Shown: positions 18,473 to 27,411 of the stretch, one piece after another
Numbering within the stretch: position 1 is the first letter of the stretch
Layout: every line of letters begins with the position of its first letter
Source: Mycolicibacterium bacteremicum
Lineage (GTDB): Bacteria > Actinomycetota > Actinomycetes > Mycobacteriales > Mycobacteriaceae
Assembly: GCF_002086115.1 (NCBI RefSeq)
Contig: NZ_MVHJ01000009.1
Coordinates: forward strand, 175,742-239,741
DNA: 64,000 bases
Reading direction: 5' to 3'
Translations under genes and position numbers: made by a program
Notes under the pieces: model-generated
Databases searched by the model: none
Told to the model about the DNA's origin: nothing
Seen by the model: the letters and a program-made list of their open reading frames with translations, nothing else

Positions 18473-19827
18473 GCGCGCTGCAGGCAGGGACGCTTGCTGT
18501 CGAACGTCCAGCCCGGGATCAGATATTGCATGGCGGTGGCGTCGTCACGGGCTCCCAGGCCTTCGGCGAGGTACAGCTCGTGAGCGGCTGCCACCCGGTC
18601 CTCGTCGAGTTCGATCCCGAGTCCGGGCGCGGCGGGAACGTCGAGGTAACCGTCGACGATCTCGTACGGCGCCTTGGTGATGCGTTGGCCGTCCTGCCAG
18701 ATCCAGTGCGTGTCGATGGCGGTGATGTGTCCCGGTGCCGCGGCGGCGACCTGGGTGAACATTGCCAGCGACACGTCGAAGTGGTTGTTGGAGTGCGAGC
18801 CCCAGGTCAATCCCCACGCCTCGCACAGCTGCGCGACGCGTACCGAGCCGTTCATCGTCCAGAAGTGCGGATCGGCCAGCGGGATGTCGACGGCACCGGC
18901 CCGGATGGCGTGGCCCATCTCGCGCCAGTCGGTGGCGATCATGTTGGTGGCGGTCGGCAGACCGGTGGCGCGCTTGAACTCGGCCATCACCTCGCGCCCG
19001 GAGAACCCGTCCTCGGGTCCCACCGGGTCCTCGGCGTAGGCCAGCACGTCGGTCAACCCCCGACATGTCGCGATGGCATCCTTGAGCAACCATCCGCCGT
19101 TGGGGTCCAACGTGATTCGCGCCTCGGGGAAGCGGTGCGCCAACGCGGTGACAGCGGCAGCCTCTTCGGCGGCCGGCAGCACACCGCCCTTGAGTTTGAA
19201 GTCGGCGAATCCGTAACGGGCGTGAGCGGCTTCGGCCAGCCGGACCACACCCTCGGGCGTCATGGCCTCACGGTGTCGAACCCGCAGCCATTCGTCGGCC
19301 GGATCACCGGAGGCGGCCTCGTCGGCGGCCGTGCGGTAGGGCAGGTCGGTCTTGGCGCTGTCCCCGACGAAGAACAGATATCCCAGGGCCTGCACCCGAT
19401 CTCGCTGCTGCCCATCCCCCAGTAGCGCGGCGACCGACACGCCGAGGTGCTGGCCGAGCAGGTCGAGCATGGCCGATTCGACTGCGGTGACGGCGTGCAC
19501 GGTGACACGCAGATCGAAGGTCTGAGCTCCGCGGCCGCCGGCGTCGCGGTCGGCGAAGGTGCGGCGGATGTCGCCGAGCACGGTGTTGTACGCGCCGATG
19601 CCGCGGCCCTCGACCAACGACCTGGCTTCGGTGAGGGTGCGCTCGATCGCGGCACCGCCGGGCACCTCGCCGACGCCGGTGTTGCCGTCGGAATCCTTGA
19701 GGATCACCAGGTTCCGGGTGAAGTACGGGGCGTGTGCCCCGCTGAGGTTCAGCAGCATGCTGTCGTGTCCGGCGATGGGGACCACCCGCATCTCGGTGAC
19801 GATCGGGGTGCGCTTCGACGAGCTCAT
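18469..19827 (-). CDS. gudD: Glucarate dehydratase (enolase superfamily), copy 1
   Basis: GudD dehydrates D-glucarate (and often L-idarate) to 5-dehydro-4-deoxyglucarate. The 452-residue protein shows the base pair FKLKGG near residue 213 and metal ligands in TLDPNGGW and YAEDPVGPE. It also has ATNMIATDW, the Asp in [11 protein letters not shown], and the catalytic His in [22 protein letters not shown]. These match the E. coli-type enzyme closely. A TAGGCT hexamer lies seven bases before ATG 19827, suggesting its own leaderless promoter. The gene is coupled to a 2-hydroxyacid dehydrogenase and lies below an IclR regulator. Confidence 0.93.
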   Translation of the reverse strand: MSSSKRTPIVTEMRVVPIAGHDSMLLNLSGAHAPYFTRNLVILKDSDGNTGVGEVPGGAAIERTLTEARSLVEGRGIGAYNTVLGDIRRTFADRDAGGRGAQTFDLRVTVHAVTAVESAMLDLLGQHLGVSVAALLGDGQQRDRVQALGYLFFVGDSAKTDLPYRTAADEAASGDPADEWLRVRHREAMTPEGVVRLAEAAHARYGFADFKLKGGVLPAAEEAAAVTALAHRFPEARITLDPNGGWLLKDAIATCRGLTDVLAYAEDPVGPEDGFSGREVMAEFKRATGLPTATNMIATDWREMGHAIRAGAVDIPLADPHFWTMNGSVRVAQLCEAWGLTWGSHSNNHFDVSLAMFTQVAAAAPGHITAIDTHWIWQDGQRITKAPYEIVDGYLDVPAAPGLGIELDEDRVAAAHELYLAEGLGARDDATAMQYLIPGWTFDSKRPCLQRA

Positions 19828-19834
19828 GTCGACC

Positions 19835-19840
19835 AGCCTA
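19835..19840 (-). promoter_or_regulatory. -10 element of gudD copy 1
   Basis: TAGGCT on the minus strand is seven bases before ATG 19827. An inverted repeat at 19869-19881 lies just upstream. Confidence 0.4.
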
Positions 19841-19868
19841 TAAACGTTCGTTGATGCACGTCCAACAC

Positions 19869-19881
19869 TGATGCGGCATCA
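19869..19881. promoter_or_regulatory. Inverted repeat in the IclR-gudD gap (candidate operator)
   Basis: TGATGCGGCATCA is a perfect 6-1-6 inverted repeat, 42 bp before the gudD start and close to where a -35 would lie. A second looser repeat (CAATT-N8-AATTG) follows. The neighbouring IclR protein is the natural candidate binder; this is inference. Confidence 0.45.
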
Positions 19882-19924
19882 ATTGATTCAGGAATTGGAT
19901 GCGTGACCAGGCCATCCGTCGCCA

Positions 19925-20719
19925 TCACGCGAACCACTTGTCGCCGTTGGCGACCGGACGCAGCACCCGGCCGACCTTGTCACCGACCGCGCACAGCGCC
20001 TCGACGATGCCGCGTTCACGTTCGGCGGTCAGCCGCGCCAACGGCACCGAGGCGCTGATCGCGTCCTGAGCCGGCCAGCAGTAGCGCAGTGCCACCGCAA
20101 AACACCGCACGCCGGGGGTGTTCTCCTCATCATCGGTGGCGTATCCGCGGATGCGGACGGTGTCCAGCGCCTCGGTCAGCTCATCGTGTGAGGTGATGGT
20201 CGCCGGCGTGAGCGCCGCCAACTCGGCGGGCAGGTGCGCGCGGCGCTCGACGCCGGTGCGTTCGGCCAGCAACGCCTTGCCCAGCGCGGTGGCGTGTGCG
20301 GGCAACCGGCGGCCGACCCGATTTGTGGTGCGGCGGTACTGCTGGGATTCGCGGGTGGCCAGGTAGACGATGTCGGTGCCGTCGAGGCGGCCCAGGTGGA
20401 ACGTCTCATCCCAGTCGCTGCGCAGATCGTCCAGGAACGGCAGGATCATCGGCAGGTACGGGTCGCCGTCGAGGTAGCTGGTGCCGACCAGCAGTGCCCG
20501 GATCCCGATGCCGTACAGCGTGCCGGTTTCGTCCGCGCGCACCCAGCCCTGCGTCATCAGGGTCCGCAACAACGCGTGCGCGCTGCTGCGCGGCATGCCG
20601 AGGTCCTCGCTGATCTCCCGGATGCGGGCGGGCTTGTCCTGTCGCGCGGCCAGGTACTCCAGCAGTTCGACGGTGCGGACGGCCGACTTGACCCCCGCAC
20701 GCGCAGTCGATTCGGTCAT
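19925..20719 (-). CDS. IclR family transcriptional regulator
   Basis: The 264-residue protein has an N-terminal winged helix (SAVRTVELLEYLAARQDKPARIREISEDLGMPRSSAHALLRTL, residues ~11-55). It is followed by an IclR effector domain with YRRTTNRVGRRLPAHATALGKALLA, GYATDDEENTPGVRCFAVAL and SASVPLARL. Such regulators commonly control sugar-acid and aromatic catabolism. ATG 20719 overlaps the stop of the TauE-like gene (ATGA), so it belongs to the transporter operon. It likely controls the aldarate genes in response to a pathway metabolite. Confidence 0.9.
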   Translation of the reverse strand: MTESTARAGVKSAVRTVELLEYLAARQDKPARIREISEDLGMPRSSAHALLRTLMTQGWVRADETGTLYGIGIRALLVGTSYLDGDPYLPMILPFLDDLRSDWDETFHLGRLDGTDIVYLATRESQQYRRTTNRVGRRLPAHATALGKALLAERTGVERRAHLPAELAALTPATITSHDELTEALDTVRIRGYATDDEENTPGVRCFAVALRYCWPAQDAISASVPLARLTAERERGIVEALCAVGDKVGRVLRPVANGDKWFA

Positions 20720-21444
20720 AGCAGGCCTGTCTGTTGGACGATGAGAACCACCGCACCGGCGGTGGATGCGGCGATGGCGGTCCACCGCTGCCGCAGCGGA
20801 GTCAGGACGCGATTGGCGTAGCGCGACAACACATATCCCAGGACCGCGGCCGGTACCAGCAGCGCGAACATCTGCACCGTGTGGTGGTCCACGGCGCCGG
20901 TCGCCGCCAGCATGGCGATCGACATGAGCGAGCCCACCAGGAAGAAACCGGCCATGGTGGCCCGCAGCTGGGCGCCGTTGCTGCGCTGCCACACCAGCGC
21001 CATCGGCGGACCACCGATGGACGTCGCCGTGCCCAGCACCCCGGAGGTGGCGCCGGCCAGCATCAGGTTGCGCCGCCGGGGTTCGGGAATCCAGCCCAGG
21101 CTGGTCACGGCTACCCCGAGCAGCACCACCGCGGCGATCAGGATCGCCAGGGCCCGTTCCGGGATGGCCGTCAGCAGCAGTGCTCCCGCGACGGTCCCGG
21201 GGACCCGGCCGAGCAGCGCCCAGCCGGTCCCACGCATGTCGATGGCCGTGCCCTCGCGCAGCACGACCAGCAGCGTGAGCAGGGTGGCCAGCATGATCAA
21301 CGTGCCGGGCACCAGTCCAGGATCGATGACGGCGACCACCGGTGCGGCCAGCATGCCCATGCCGAAACCGATGGAGCCCTGCAGACAGGACGCCAGCATC
21401 ACCGCGATCATGATGACCGCGAACCCGGGCACGCTGGGATTCAT
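20716..21444 (-). CDS. Sulfite exporter TauE/SafE family (TSUP) permease
   Basis: The 242-residue protein has about eight transmembrane segments and two family repeats. The first carries GSIGFGMGMLAAPVVAVIDPGLVPGTLIM and the second ATSGVLGTATSIGGPPMALVWQ. Members transport sulfite, sulfonates or organic anions. It lies 40 bp downstream of the ATPase gene of an oligopeptide-type transporter and overlaps the IclR gene. That makes movement of an organic acid, perhaps an aldarate, plausible; the family alone does not fix the substrate. Confidence 0.85.
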   Translation of the reverse strand: MNPSVPGFAVIMIAVMLASCLQGSIGFGMGMLAAPVVAVIDPGLVPGTLIMLATLLTLLVVLREGTAIDMRGTGWALLGRVPGTVAGALLLTAIPERALAILIAAVVLLGVAVTSLGWIPEPRRRNLMLAGATSGVLGTATSIGGPPMALVWQRSNGAQLRATMAGFFLVGSLMSIAMLAATGAVDHHTVQMFALLVPAAVLGYVLSRYANRVLTPLRQRWTAIAASTAGAVVLIVQQTGLL

Positions 21445-21484
21445 GTCCCGCCTCTCCCGGGGCTCGACGGCGCCGCTGATGTGC

Positions 21485-22534
21485 TCATGCGCTGTGCGAC
21501 AACGCCGATGTCTCGTGTTGGACCGGGTGGTGGCATTCGGCGGTGTGTCCGGCCACCACGGGGTCGACGGCCAGCGGCGGACGCTGCTGGGCGCAGATGT
21601 CGGTCGCGTGCGCGCAGCGGGTCCGGAAGCGACAGCCCGAGGGCGGGTTCAGCGGTGAGGGAACCTCGCCCTTGAGCAGGATCCGCTCGCCGCGCGCCGC
21701 GTCGTGCAGCTTGGGGGCGGCCGACATGAGAGCCGATGTGTAGTGGTGCTCGGGCCGGTCGAAAACCGCTTCGGTGGGCCCGGTCTCGATGATCCGGCCC
21801 AGGTACATCACGGCCACCCGGTCGGCGACGTGGCGCACCACCGACAGATCGTGGGAGATGAAGACGTAGGAGATCTTCAGTTCCTGCTGCAGTTCGTTGA
21901 GCAGGTTGAGTACCTGCGCCTGCACCGACAGGTCCAGGGCCGACACCGGCTCATCGCAGATGATGACCTCGGGATTGAGCGCGAGCGCCCGGGCAATGCC
22001 GATGCGCTGGCGCTGGCCACCGGAGAATTCCTGCGGGTACTTGCCGAAGGCCTTCGTGCCCAGGCCGACCAGATCGAGCAGGCCACGTACCCGCATGTCG
22101 CGGTCGGCTCGGGTCTTGTACAGGCCCTTGTGCGTGCGCCACGGTTCGGCGATGATCTCGGCCGCCGTCATCCGGGAGTTCAGCGAGGCGTAGGGATCCT
22201 GGAACACCATCTGTACCCGGCGCCGGAACTTCAGCAGCTCCTTGCCCTTCAGTGCGAACGGGTCTATCCCGTCGAAGCTCACGGCTCCCGCGTCAGGGCG
22301 CTCCAGCATCATCAGCGTGCGGGCGAGGGTGGACTTGCCGCAACCGGATTCACCGACCAGGCCCAGCGTTTCACCCCGGGCAAGATCGAGGTTGATGCCG
22401 TCGAGCGCGGTCAGTGTCTTGCCGCCGGATACCCGGAACGTCTTGGTCAGATCGCGGACCGCGAGTACCTGATCAGCCGCCGTTGGCGAATTAGCCGCCG
22501 TAGTTGAATCAGCCGCCGTTGTTGAATCAGACAT
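21485..22534 (-). CDS. ABC transporter ATP-binding protein, DppF/OppF type
   Basis: The 349-residue protein has Walker A GESGCGKST near residue 58, Q-loop VFQDPYASLN, signature FSGGQRQRIGIARAL, Walker B VIICDEP and the H-loop SHD. The C-terminal oligopeptide transporter domain includes the cysteine-rich SGCRFRTRCAHATDICAQQRP that can bind an iron-sulfur cluster in this family. The N-terminus is built of six-residue near-repeats (DSTTAA, DSTTAA, NSPTAA). ATG 22534 overlaps the DppD-type gene stop by eight bases. Confidence 0.93.
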   Translation of the reverse strand: MSDSTTAADSTTAANSPTAADQVLAVRDLTKTFRVSGGKTLTALDGINLDLARGETLGLVGESGCGKSTLARTLMMLERPDAGAVSFDGIDPFALKGKELLKFRRRVQMVFQDPYASLNSRMTAAEIIAEPWRTHKGLYKTRADRDMRVRGLLDLVGLGTKAFGKYPQEFSGGQRQRIGIARALALNPEVIICDEPVSALDLSVQAQVLNLLNELQQELKISYVFISHDLSVVRHVADRVAVMYLGRIIETGPTEAVFDRPEHHYTSALMSAAPKLHDAARGERILLKGEVPSPLNPPSGCRFRTRCAHATDICAQQRPPLAVDPVVAGHTAECHHPVQHETSALSHSA

Positions 22535-23546
22535 TGGAGACCTCCGTGGGGAAGTGGCAGGCGGCTGCCCGTCGGGTACCGACGGCCTGCAGGGTCGGAC
22601 GGGTGCTGCGGCAGATGTCGGCGACCAGCGGGCAGCGATCCTGGTACACACATCCGCTCGGGATGGAGTGCAGGTCCGGCGGTGAACCCCCGATCGACTT
22701 GAGCTCGGCACCGCGCTCGGCGTCGACGGGTACCGAATCCAGCAGCCCTTTGGTGTACGGGTGCTTCGGCTCGGCGAAAACCTCGGATACCGGGCCGGTT
22801 TCGACGATGCTGCCCGCGTACATGATGGCGACGCGGTCGGCCTCCTCGGCGACCAGGGCCAGATCGTGGGTGATCAGCACGACCGCCATGTCGTACTCGG
22901 CACGCAGACTCTTGAGCAGGGCCATGATCTGGGCCTGCACCGTGACATCGAGGGCCGTCGTCGGCTCGTCGGCGATCAGCACCTTGGGGTTCAACGCCAC
23001 GGCCATCGCGATGAGCAGACGCTGCCGCATACCCCCGGAAAACTGGTGCGGATAGGCCTTCATCCGGTCTTCGGGCTGCGGGATGCCCACGCGCGCCATC
23101 AGTTCCACCGCCTTGGCCTTGGCCTGCTTGGCCTTCATGCCGTGGTGGATGCGGAACGGCTCGGCCAGCTGGGTGCCGACCGTGTAGAGCGGATTGAGCG
23201 CGGTGAGCGCGTCCTGGAAGACGATGGCCAGCTCCGGGCCGGCCATCTCGCGGCGCTTCTTCCGGTCGACCGCGAGGATGTCCACGTCGCCGATGCGCGC
23301 GGTGCCGTCGGCGATCTGGGCCACCGGTTCCAGCAGGCCGACCAGCGCCGTGGCGGTCATCGACTTGCCGCAGCCGGATTCACCGAGCAGTGCCAGCGTC
23401 TCGCCGCTGCGGGCGGCGAAGCTGACGTGGTCGACGGCCCGGACGGTGCCGGTGATGGTGCGGATGTCGACGGTCAGCCCCTCGACCCGCAGCGCGGGAT
23501 CGGCGTCCACCTGGTCCATGGGGAGATGTTCTGCGACAGCAGTCAT
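22527..23546 (-). CDS. ABC transporter ATP-binding protein, DppD/OppD type
   Basis: The 339-residue protein has Walker A GESGCGKSM near residue 54, Q-loop VFQDALTALNPLYTVGTQ, signature FSGGMRQRLLIAMAV, Walker B VLIADEP and H-loop THD. Its C-terminal motif is SIPSGCVYQDRCPLVADICRSTRP. The last Walker A residue is Met where Thr/Ser is usual (GKSM), which is common in DppD-type subunits. Its ATG overlaps the permease stop by one base (TAATG). It pairs with the DppF-type ATPase downstream. Confidence 0.93.
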   Translation of the reverse strand: MTAVAEHLPMDQVDADPALRVEGLTVDIRTITGTVRAVDHVSFAARSGETLALLGESGCGKSMTATALVGLLEPVAQIADGTARIGDVDILAVDRKKRREMAGPELAIVFQDALTALNPLYTVGTQLAEPFRIHHGMKAKQAKAKAVELMARVGIPQPEDRMKAYPHQFSGGMRQRLLIAMAVALNPKVLIADEPTTALDVTVQAQIMALLKSLRAEYDMAVVLITHDLALVAEEADRVAIMYAGSIVETGPVSEVFAEPKHPYTKGLLDSVPVDAERGAELKSIGGSPPDLHSIPSGCVYQDRCPLVADICRSTRPTLQAVGTRRAAACHFPTEVSNV

Positions 23547-24529
23547 TAGATGGCCTTTCCGGACTTGGTGAAGCGGGACAGTCGCTTCTGCGGGACGGTG
23601 AGCCGCCAGCGCTGGGCGGGATCGGTGGCGATGCGGGCCCAGGCGGCCAGGATGGTCGCCGAGACGGTGGTGACGACGATGGCCAGACCCGGCAGGAAGG
23701 ACAGCCACCACGCGGTGTGCAGATAGGTGCGGCCCTGGGAGACCATCAGGCCCCAGCTGACGTCGGGCGGCTGGATGCCGATGCCGAGGAAGCTCAGCGA
23801 ACTCTCCGCCAGCATCACGTAGCAGAAGTCCAGGGTCGCGACGGTGAGCAGGGTGGGCAGCACGATCGGCACCACATGCCGGGTGATGATGGACCGTCCG
23901 CTGGCCCCGAACGTCCGGGCGGCGTCGACGAACACCCGGCTGGACAGTTCGGCGGATTCGGCGCGGGCGGTGCGCAGGTACACCGGGATGCGGGTGATGG
24001 CCAGTACCGCAACGATGTTGGCCGCGCTCGGGGAGAACACGTAGAGCACCACCACCGCCAGCAGCAGCGACGGGAAGCTCATGATGACATCGGCCACGCG
24101 CATCGCGACGGTCTCGCGCCAGCCGCGGTAGTAGCCGGCCCACATCCCGATGATGGACCCGACGACCGCCGAGATGACCACGGCGGGGATGGCCACCGAC
24201 AGGGTGGTCTGACAGGCCACGATCAACCGGGCCAGCATGCTACGGCCCAGCGGGTCGGTGCCCAGCACATTGGCCCAGCCGTGCGCCAGGGTGAACGGCG
24301 CCTGATTGGAGTTGTCCAGGTCGATGCGGGTGGCCAGATCACCGACAAGCATGGGGCCGAAGATCGCGGTGAGGAAGACCAGGCTCAGCACCACCGCGGC
24401 GGCGGCGGCGACGCGGTCGTTGACCAGCAGGCGGAACCAGACGGAGCCGGCGGAGCGCTTCTTGGTGACCGGTTCGCCGACGATGGCGGTGGTCGGTTTG
24501 ACCGGGACGAGATCGATCTGAGTGCTCAT
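23546..24529 (-). CDS. ABC transporter permease, DppC/OppC type
   Basis: The 327-residue protein has a cytoplasmic N-terminal tail, a first transmembrane helix near residues 38-58 and then a five-helix permease core. The EAA-type coupling loop is SRVFVDAARTFGASGRSIITRHVVPIVLPTLL. The LGTDPLGRSMLARLI and LAESSLSFLGIGIQPPDVSWGLMVSQG segments are diagnostic for the DppC/OppC branch. It forms the channel with the DppB-type permease encoded 15 bp upstream. Confidence 0.93.
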   Translation of the reverse strand: MSTQIDLVPVKPTTAIVGEPVTKKRSAGSVWFRLLVNDRVAAAAAVVLSLVFLTAIFGPMLVGDLATRIDLDNSNQAPFTLAHGWANVLGTDPLGRSMLARLIVACQTTLSVAIPAVVISAVVGSIIGMWAGYYRGWRETVAMRVADVIMSFPSLLLAVVVLYVFSPSAANIVAVLAITRIPVYLRTARAESAELSSRVFVDAARTFGASGRSIITRHVVPIVLPTLLTVATLDFCYVMLAESSLSFLGIGIQPPDVSWGLMVSQGRTYLHTAWWLSFLPGLAIVVTTVSATILAAWARIATDPAQRWRLTVPQKRLSRFTKSGKAI

Positions 24530-24544
24530 CTGTGATTGGCTCCC

Positions 24545-25474
24545 TTAGACCTTGGCGGGTTCGCGGACGCGAGCGTCGAGCAGCGCGTAGCAGGCGTCGA
24601 TGGCGATGTTGAGGATGAAGATGCTGACCGCGGTGAGCAGTACCGCCGCCTGCAGCACCGCGAAGTCGCGTTGCAGGATCGCGTCGATCATGAGCTTGCC
24701 GATACCGGGCCAGCCGAAGATGGCCTCGACCACGACCGCGCCGTTGATCAGGCCGACGGCCAGGTCGCCGGCCACGGTCAGGGCGGGGGCGGCGGCGTTG
24801 CGCAGGGCGTGGTGGGTGACGACCCGCATGTCGCCGGCACCCTTGCTGCGCGCCAGCCGGACATATGGCGCCGAGAGCGCGGAAACCATTGCGCCGCGGA
24901 CCACCTGGGTGAGAACCCCGAGCGGCCGGATCATCAGGGTGGCGATAGGCAGGATCCAGGACAGCACCCCCGCGTCGGTACCCGAGGTGGGCAGCCAGCC
25001 CATCAGCACCGCGAACAGCCAGACGCCGGTGATGGCGAACCAGAAGTCCGGGATGGAGGCCGCGGTCATGGACAGCAGGCTGGAGAACCGGTCGGCCAGC
25101 GAGTTGGGCCGGTAGGCCGCCCAGCAGCCGATCACCACAGCGCCGATGATGGCCAGCAGCATGGTGACGAACGCCAGTTGCAGGGTGGCCGGGAAGGCCC
25201 GCAACGCCATCTCGGCGGCCGATTCGCCGGTGCGCAGCGAGGTACCGAAGTCGAGGTGGATGACGCCCTTGAAGTAGTCCAGCAACTGCACGATCAGCGG
25301 ATCGTTGAAGCCGTTGGACTCGGCGAACGCGGCGCGCTGCTCAGCGGTGGCCGATTCGGGCAGGTACAGGTTGGTGGGATCACCGGTGAGCCGGGCGAGC
25401 AGGAAGACACCGAGCAGCACGATGACCAAAGGAATCGTGCTGGTGTACATCCGGCGCCGGAGGAATCCGAACAT
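24545..25474 (-). CDS. ABC transporter permease, DppB/OppB type
   Basis: The 309-residue integral membrane protein starts with a helix (TSTIPLVIVLLGVFLLARLTGDP) and carries the family features YFKGVIHLDFGTSLRTGESA and the coupling loop APYVRLARSKGAGDMRVVTHHALRNAAAP. VEAIFGWPGIGKLMIDAILQRDFAVLQAAVLL marks the DppB branch. It is the second gene of the transporter operon, 28 bp downstream of the binding-protein gene. Confidence 0.93.
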   Translation of the reverse strand: MFGFLRRRMYTSTIPLVIVLLGVFLLARLTGDPTNLYLPESATAEQRAAFAESNGFNDPLIVQLLDYFKGVIHLDFGTSLRTGESAAEMALRAFPATLQLAFVTMLLAIIGAVVIGCWAAYRPNSLADRFSSLLSMTAASIPDFWFAITGVWLFAVLMGWLPTSGTDAGVLSWILPIATLMIRPLGVLTQVVRGAMVSALSAPYVRLARSKGAGDMRVVTHHALRNAAAPALTVAGDLAVGLINGAVVVEAIFGWPGIGKLMIDAILQRDFAVLQAAVLLTAVSIFILNIAIDACYALLDARVREPAKV

Positions 25475-25502
25475 GGCGTGTCCTCTTTCGGGAGCGGTCG
25501 GG

Positions 25503-27062
25503 TCAGGACTGGTCGGTGCGGTCGCTGGCCGCGGGCGTCATCGCGGCCAGGCGCATCTCATCGCCGGTCGCCGGGTCGGGGGTGTAGTCGATACGCGGCG
25601 ATTTGCCCAGGATGCCCTGCATGTGGGCCAGATAGGCCATCTGCATGATCTCCTGCGGTTCCTCGGCGAACAGTTCGGCGAAGGCTTCCTGGCGGGCCTC
25701 GTCGGTCAGTGCTTCCGCGGCGCGGATCTTGGCATCGAATTCCGTTGTGCCGTACGCAGCTTGCGGTCCGTCGGAGAGCATGTACTGGTCGAGTGTGAAG
25801 GCGGCGTCACCGGCCTGGTTGCCGTGCATGATCATCAGCAGATACGGCCCGGTGTTCGCCGGGAACGGCCGCAACTGGTACTGCAATTGGCTTGCGGTGT
25901 CCATCATCTCGATCTTGACGTTGAGGCCGATCTCGGTGAACTCGCTCTGCAGCACCTCGATGGTCTCGGTGATCTTCGGGAACTGGGCGGTCCGCCCGAT
26001 CAGCCGGATCTCCCGGTCCACCGGGACACCGTCGGCCTTGGCCTGCGCGATCAGCTCCTTGGCCTTGTCCAGATCGTGCGGCCACAGCGGCAGTTCGGCG
26101 TTGTATCCGACGACACCCGATGGGATCAGTTGCGCCGCAGGCTCACCCAGGTCACGGAACAGCGCCTTGACGATGCCGGTCCGGTTGACGGCGTAGTTGA
26201 CCGCCTGGCGCACCCGGATGTCGTCCAGCGGCGGTTCGGTGGCCTGCATCCGCAGGGCGGTGGTCTCATTGTTCTGGAACGGCACGCCCAGGTCGCCGGC
26301 GCCGTCCTCGGGCCCGAGCCCGACGGCGATATCGGCCTCGTCGTTGGTGATCATCGCGGCACGCACGCTGCCCTCACTGCGCCACTGGTATTCGGCCCTG
26401 CCGAAGGCCGGCGCCGCGCCCCAGTAGGTGGCGTTGCGGGCCAGGGTCAGCTTCTGGCCGTACTCCCAGCGTTCGATCGCATACGGTCCGGTGCCGATCG
26501 GCTCACGCACCTTCGCCTCGACACTGGTGGTCCGCGGCACCATCTCCACGAATGAGATACGCAGCGGCAAGATCGGATCCGGCTCGGTGGTGCCGATGAC
26601 AACGGTGTTGGCATCCGGGGTCTGCAGCGCCAGCTTCTCGTCGCCGAAGACGTAACCGTCGACGTTGCACTGCAGGTCGGAGTTCACCGCGCGGTCGATG
26701 GAGAAAGCGGCGTCCTCGGAGGTGAAGGGCGCGCCGTCGGAGAAGGTGACCCCGTCGCGCAACCGGAAGGTCCACTCGGTCGGGGCGGTCTGCTCCCATT
26801 CGGTGGCCAGCAGCGGCTGCAGATCGCCGGTGGTGGCGTCGCGCTCCAGTAGCGGTTCGGTGATGTTGGAGCGCACGACGATCCCGGTCGACGTCAGCGA
26901 GCTCTCGCAGGGTTCCAGGGTGGGCGGCTCCTGCTGCAACACGATGCGCAGGGTGTCGGGGTCATAACCGCCGCCCCCGGAGTTGGCGACGGTGCAGCCG
27001 GCGGCCAGCACGGCCGTGCCGGTGATGACGAGCAACCGGCGCACGGGCACTCTCGCGGCCAT
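25503..27062 (-). CDS. ABC transporter substrate-binding lipoprotein, family 5
   Basis: The 519-residue protein has a signal peptide with lipobox LAAGC (Cys near residue 22). A DppA/OppA-type domain follows: LRIVLQQEPPTLEPCESS, YEWTFRLRDGVTFSDGAPFTSEDAAFSI-like strings and VRQAVNYAVNRTGIVKAL. It captures the transported ligand outside the membrane. ATG 27062 has a good GGAGG ribosome site (CTGGAGGTCCCG). It heads the operon that continues to the IclR gene. Family members bind peptides, opines, sugars or glycosides; an aldarate-related ligand is inferred from neighbours only. Confidence 0.9.
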   Translation of the reverse strand: MAARVPVRRLLVITGTAVLAAGCTVANSGGGGYDPDTLRIVLQQEPPTLEPCESSLTSTGIVVRSNITEPLLERDATTGDLQPLLATEWEQTAPTEWTFRLRDGVTFSDGAPFTSEDAAFSIDRAVNSDLQCNVDGYVFGDEKLALQTPDANTVVIGTTEPDPILPLRISFVEMVPRTTSVEAKVREPIGTGPYAIERWEYGQKLTLARNATYWGAAPAFGRAEYQWRSEGSVRAAMITNDEADIAVGLGPEDGAGDLGVPFQNNETTALRMQATEPPLDDIRVRQAVNYAVNRTGIVKALFRDLGEPAAQLIPSGVVGYNAELPLWPHDLDKAKELIAQAKADGVPVDREIRLIGRTAQFPKITETIEVLQSEFTEIGLNVKIEMMDTASQLQYQLRPFPANTGPYLLMIMHGNQAGDAAFTLDQYMLSDGPQAAYGTTEFDAKIRAAEALTDEARQEAFAELFAEEPQEIMQMAYLAHMQGILGKSPRIDYTPDPATGDEMRLAAMTPAASDRTDQS

Positions 27063-27411
27063 CGGGACCTCCAGATCAGGTTGTGGGCGGTATCTACCTG
27101 TGGTCAGTGACGTGACGTCCATGTATGTGGACACCATCTGTGACGGTAGACACACCGTAGGAGCGCTCGTCAGACAGCGTCAACCGCCCGAAATGAGCTG
27201 ATCTGCTGCAATCCAGATGGCTGCGCCGTCCGCTCGACGGTCGGAAAAGGGTGCATGAGCTGCTGCTATGCTGATCTTGTCCGGCTTTTGATACTCGGGA
27301 GCGGCAGGCAATTCGCTAGTCATGCAGGTTCTGCATCAACCCATGCTATTTCCGTGTTGGACAGGTATCCGCAGGTCTCCCTACCGTGACAACGAGGAAC
27401 AAAGGAGCACC
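27063..27411. promoter_or_regulatory. Divergent intergenic region with two inverted repeats
   Basis: This 349-bp gap separates the binding-protein gene (minus) from a 2-hydroxyacid dehydrogenase gene (plus). Two inverted repeats with five-base arms and six-base spacers lie 26 bp apart: GTCCA-N6-TGGAC at 27117-27132 and ACGGT-N6-ACCGT at 27143-27158. They sit 55-96 bp before ATG 27062, fitting operators. On the plus side AAAGGAG precedes ATG 27412. No gene or RNA was recognised. Confidence 0.45.
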
